Shown: piece after piece, positions 61,736 to 64,000 of the stretch | How positions within the stretch are numbered: the first letter of the stretch is position 1 | Layout: every line of letters begins with the position of its first letter | Assembly: GCA_964036665.1 (NCBI GenBank) | Contig: OZ038529.1 | Coordinates: forward strand, 22,702,060 to 22,766,059 | Length of the DNA stretch: 64,000 bases | Direction: 5' to 3' | Source: Gordius sp. MW1 | Lineage: Eukaryota; Nematomorpha; Gordioida; Gordea; Gordiidae | Translations under genes and position numbers: made by a program | The notes under the pieces: model-generated | The model's input: only the letters and a program-made list of their open reading frames with translations | Database searches by the model: none | Told to the model about the DNA's origin: nothing

Positions 61736-62874
61736 CCATTATTGGAAACTAATTTTATATTTTAGTAATCATTTTGAAAACAAACTAGAATTAAGCTATG
61801 GCATACGTAAATGTATTGCGACCTTGAGACCTGACTTTATCTAATTAACATTCTTATGGAAGGAAATGCGGTAGAAGGAACCATTTTAGGCAAAGTCAAG
61901 TCTATTATTTAAAACTCAATTTTAAACATTAAATTTTAGATTAGCATTTGATTTATAGGTGGCGGGTAATAAATAAATTCATATTACAATTATTTAACCA
62001 CTTGAGCCACTAGGCTAGCAAAATTTTATGAAACATGTTGATATCAAAAAAGCCGATTTAATAATAATTACATTCAAGTAACTTTGACTTATTCCACCCA
62101 ATATCCTGTAATGTCTAGTTTTTAATATTTTATTGGACTTAATTTTTTTTAATTTTTTATAAATTTTTTGACTCATTAAGTTAGATTTAAACTTTTGATT
62201 ATATATAAACGCGTTTTTTGAATTCAATGCAAAAATTTTAGCCGATAGGATATCATAGCAAAAAAATCTATAAATTTAAATAATAATTGCTAAACGCTTT
62301 TCCTATAATATAACTTTACAGTTAAGCCCCAATATTTTATTAAAAATCTAAGAAAAAATAAATATTTTTTCCTAAGGCTAAAGCAAGGATACTGATTATA
62401 ATGACCTAATCTCATTTAAGCAACGATAACACGGCTCTATTTATTTAATGATTCATGATTGATAATACACAAATCCAATTAGCAAATGGGGTGACATGGA
62501 CATGATTAGTAATACATTTCGCATTTAATATATATATTTTAAAACATTATTTATTTAAAAGGTATGTACATAAATTGAAAAAATGTATTAAGTACACCCA
62601 TATGTTCATAAATGATTCATATATACCCAAAGGGTTAAGGGTGAATAAAGTTTTGGCATGAGCACATATCATAATGATTCACAAAATAAATATTTTGCGC
62701 ACATAAAAAACAAATGTTACTTTTCCAGCATATTCTCTACCCTCTTTCTCTCCCACGCGTTAAAAAGGGTGGTACTACTCTATCCATATAAAAGGAAGAG
62801 ATTAACTTTTCACGCACATTTGCCACTTTTAGCTCTATCCCGTCCAAACTGCAAATCTTGTATTTTTGACGATA

Positions 62875-63804
62875 ATGTTAAATTTCATTTTGACCATATC
62901 CTATTTATCGTTTCTTTGGCCAGTTAATTCAATTCAAGTATTCAATTTATGTGGAGGAAATATAGTGGCTTTTCCATGGAATAAGCAACCATCCCAACAT
63001 CAACCTATCGGGTATTTAATTTAATATAAAATCTCATGGGCGTAGCCCCCCCCCCTCTAAATACAAAAATTTGTTGATATTTATCAAAATTATGGCTAAA
63101 ATTCTAAAAATGATCATTTTGCCCTTCCCTTAATCATTATGACCCCCCCCCCTCTAATTCCAATCCAATGCTGGCTACGCCCATGTATCATCTCGTTTAT
63201 ATTTTACAAGAATTTTTATATAATAAACGTAATTTTATCTTTTAATTATTTGAACAAAATTAAAATTTATTATTATATATATTGAAAATGTAACTGATTT
63301 ATACAAAAATAAAGTAGTGTTTGCTTTTATTCAAATTATTTTATCTTTTTTTTGCTATGATTTAGAGAAAACGTATGCGTTTCCAAGACGGTTGAGGTGA
63401 TAAATTTGAATGATGACGAGTCTGGTGGTCGACCTCGGGCCAATAATGTACCCGATGTGCGGGGAGATATGGCCAAAAGGCAAAATGGCGACGATCGCCT
63501 AATTAGTTTGAACAACCAAAGAAACGCGTTAGCAGTAACTTGTAAAACTTCACAAAATCATTGCGCTTGTGAATATAGGTAAACTACTAATAAAACAAAT
63601 TAATCTAATTTTTAAAAATAAATAAGTTTAAAAATTTTTTTTATTTTAAAATTAACAAGCAATTTTGTAAAAAAAATTTTAAATGATAATTTGATTTTTA
63701 TTATTTCAGGAATACGACGGGAAATGTTGTAAACGTCACCAATGTAGTCTATGAATGTTGTCATGGGTATGCACAGGAGTTTGGACAGCCTGGGTGTCCT
63801 AAAA
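62875..63804 (+). CDS. Second EMI-FAS1 protein, N-terminal exons (partial)
   Basis: Exons 62875-63011, 63366-63578 and 63710-63804 join in phase (GT-AG) for 148 codons and continue past the window. A signal peptide (MLNFILTISYLSFLWPVNS) is followed by FNLCGGNIVAFPW and ENVCVSKTVEVINL, like TGFBI GPNVCAVQKVIG, then CACEYR and NVVYECCHGYAQEFGQPGCPK, like TGFBI SYECCPGYEKVPGEKGC. These are the EMI domain that precedes fasciclin repeats. The insertion between VEVI and CKTS is longer than in vertebrates. The intron positions match the divergent minus-strand gene (an exon begins just before NVV...ECCHGY in both). FAS1 domains are expected to the right. Confidence 0.8.
63035..63185. mobile_element. 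Family A MITE
   Basis: CATGGGCGTAGCCCCC to GCTGGCTACGCCCATG; flanks TAAAATCT and TATCATCT agree at 6 of 8. Lies in intron 1 of the second EMI-FAS1 gene. Confidence 0.75.
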
Positions 63805-63956
63805 GTATATAATTCATGAATATATTTATTTTGACCTCGGTGTAGCCTGGGGGAAAAAGGAGGGGAATCCCCCCCTGAAATAATTGACTTAAATTTCAAA
63901 AATTTATTATTATTTCTCGGTTGATTATCAAACTTTTAGCCCCAAATTCTAATCCT

Positions 63957-64000
63957 CTAGTTTTTGTTTGGTCGACTAAACATAAGTAGACCACGGTTTT
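63957..64000. mobile_element. Family B MITE, partial at window edge
   Basis: CTAGTTTTTGTTTGGTCGAC and TAAACATAAGTAGACCA match the left arm of family B; cut by the window end. Confidence 0.55.

Larger units (their letters stand above)
60665..62874. promoter_or_regulatory. Shared upstream region of two divergent EMI-FAS1 genes
   Basis: About 2.2 kb between the start codons of two head-to-head genes of one family. It contains a family A MITE and a hammerhead-like repeat; no exon is seen. A bidirectional or shared regulatory role is inferred from arrangement only. Confidence 0.35.

Noticed and set aside
1-64000. tRNA, rRNA, CRISPR or prokaryotic operon features
   Set aside because: None recognised on either strand by eye; the split genes and repeats are those of an animal nuclear genome.

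Overview
This is a window of an invertebrate animal nuclear genome. Its genes are split by GT-AG introns, some only about 60 bases long. The background is AT-rich, and the intergenic and intronic DNA is packed with small non-autonomous DNA transposons, many carrying runs of 8-22 C or G. The recognisable genes (RUNDC3-like, disco/basonuclin-like, APP-like and two EMI-FAS1 genes) point to a non-vertebrate bilaterian. I cannot name the phylum. Nothing prokaryotic, organellar or CRISPR-like was seen.

Layout. 1-336 (-): first exon of an unidentified Ser/Asn/Lys-rich protein that runs off the left edge. 2236-9432 (+): a ten-exon RUN-domain gene close to RUNDC3, whose phases close to 573 residues; an antisense 5'-truncated non-LTR retrotransposon sits in its large intron. 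9.4-28 kb: no gene seen, a pile-up of hAT-type MITEs, a piggyBac-like element with a GC-rich hAT element nested in it, a foldback, simple repeats and a pyrimidine-rich patch at 20-20.8 kb. 28.05-30.78 kb (+): disco/basonuclin-type zinc-finger regulator with two paired C2H2 modules. 30.8-37.3 kb: 3'UTR-like and AT-rich spacer, a hammerhead-bearing repeat and a large duplicated/inverted repeat. 37.3-54.7 kb (+): an amyloid-precursor-like gene in eleven exons (776 residues). 55.6-60.7 kb (-): an EMI-FAS1 gene in eleven exons (716 residues). 62.9 kb to the edge (+): a second EMI-FAS1 gene, head to head with the first.

The predicted proteins are largely of neural or cell-surface type: a Rap/vesicle-linked RUN protein, a transcription factor, a single-pass receptor and two secreted adhesion proteins. 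There is no operon-like logic; the only plausible functional linkage is the divergent EMI-FAS1 pair, probably a tandem-inversion duplicate with a shared upstream region. I built the exon models by hand from splice signals, reading-frame phase and remembered family sequences. Phases close exactly for the RUNDC3-like, APP-like and minus-strand EMI-FAS1 genes, which is strong internal support.

The repeats are the most unusual part. Several short families can be bounded by inverted ends and target-site duplications (8 bp for hAT-type, TTAA for piggyBac-type). They nest in one another, are unevenly spread along the window, and in one case make up nearly a whole intron. Hammerhead-ribozyme-like motifs occur at three separate loci.
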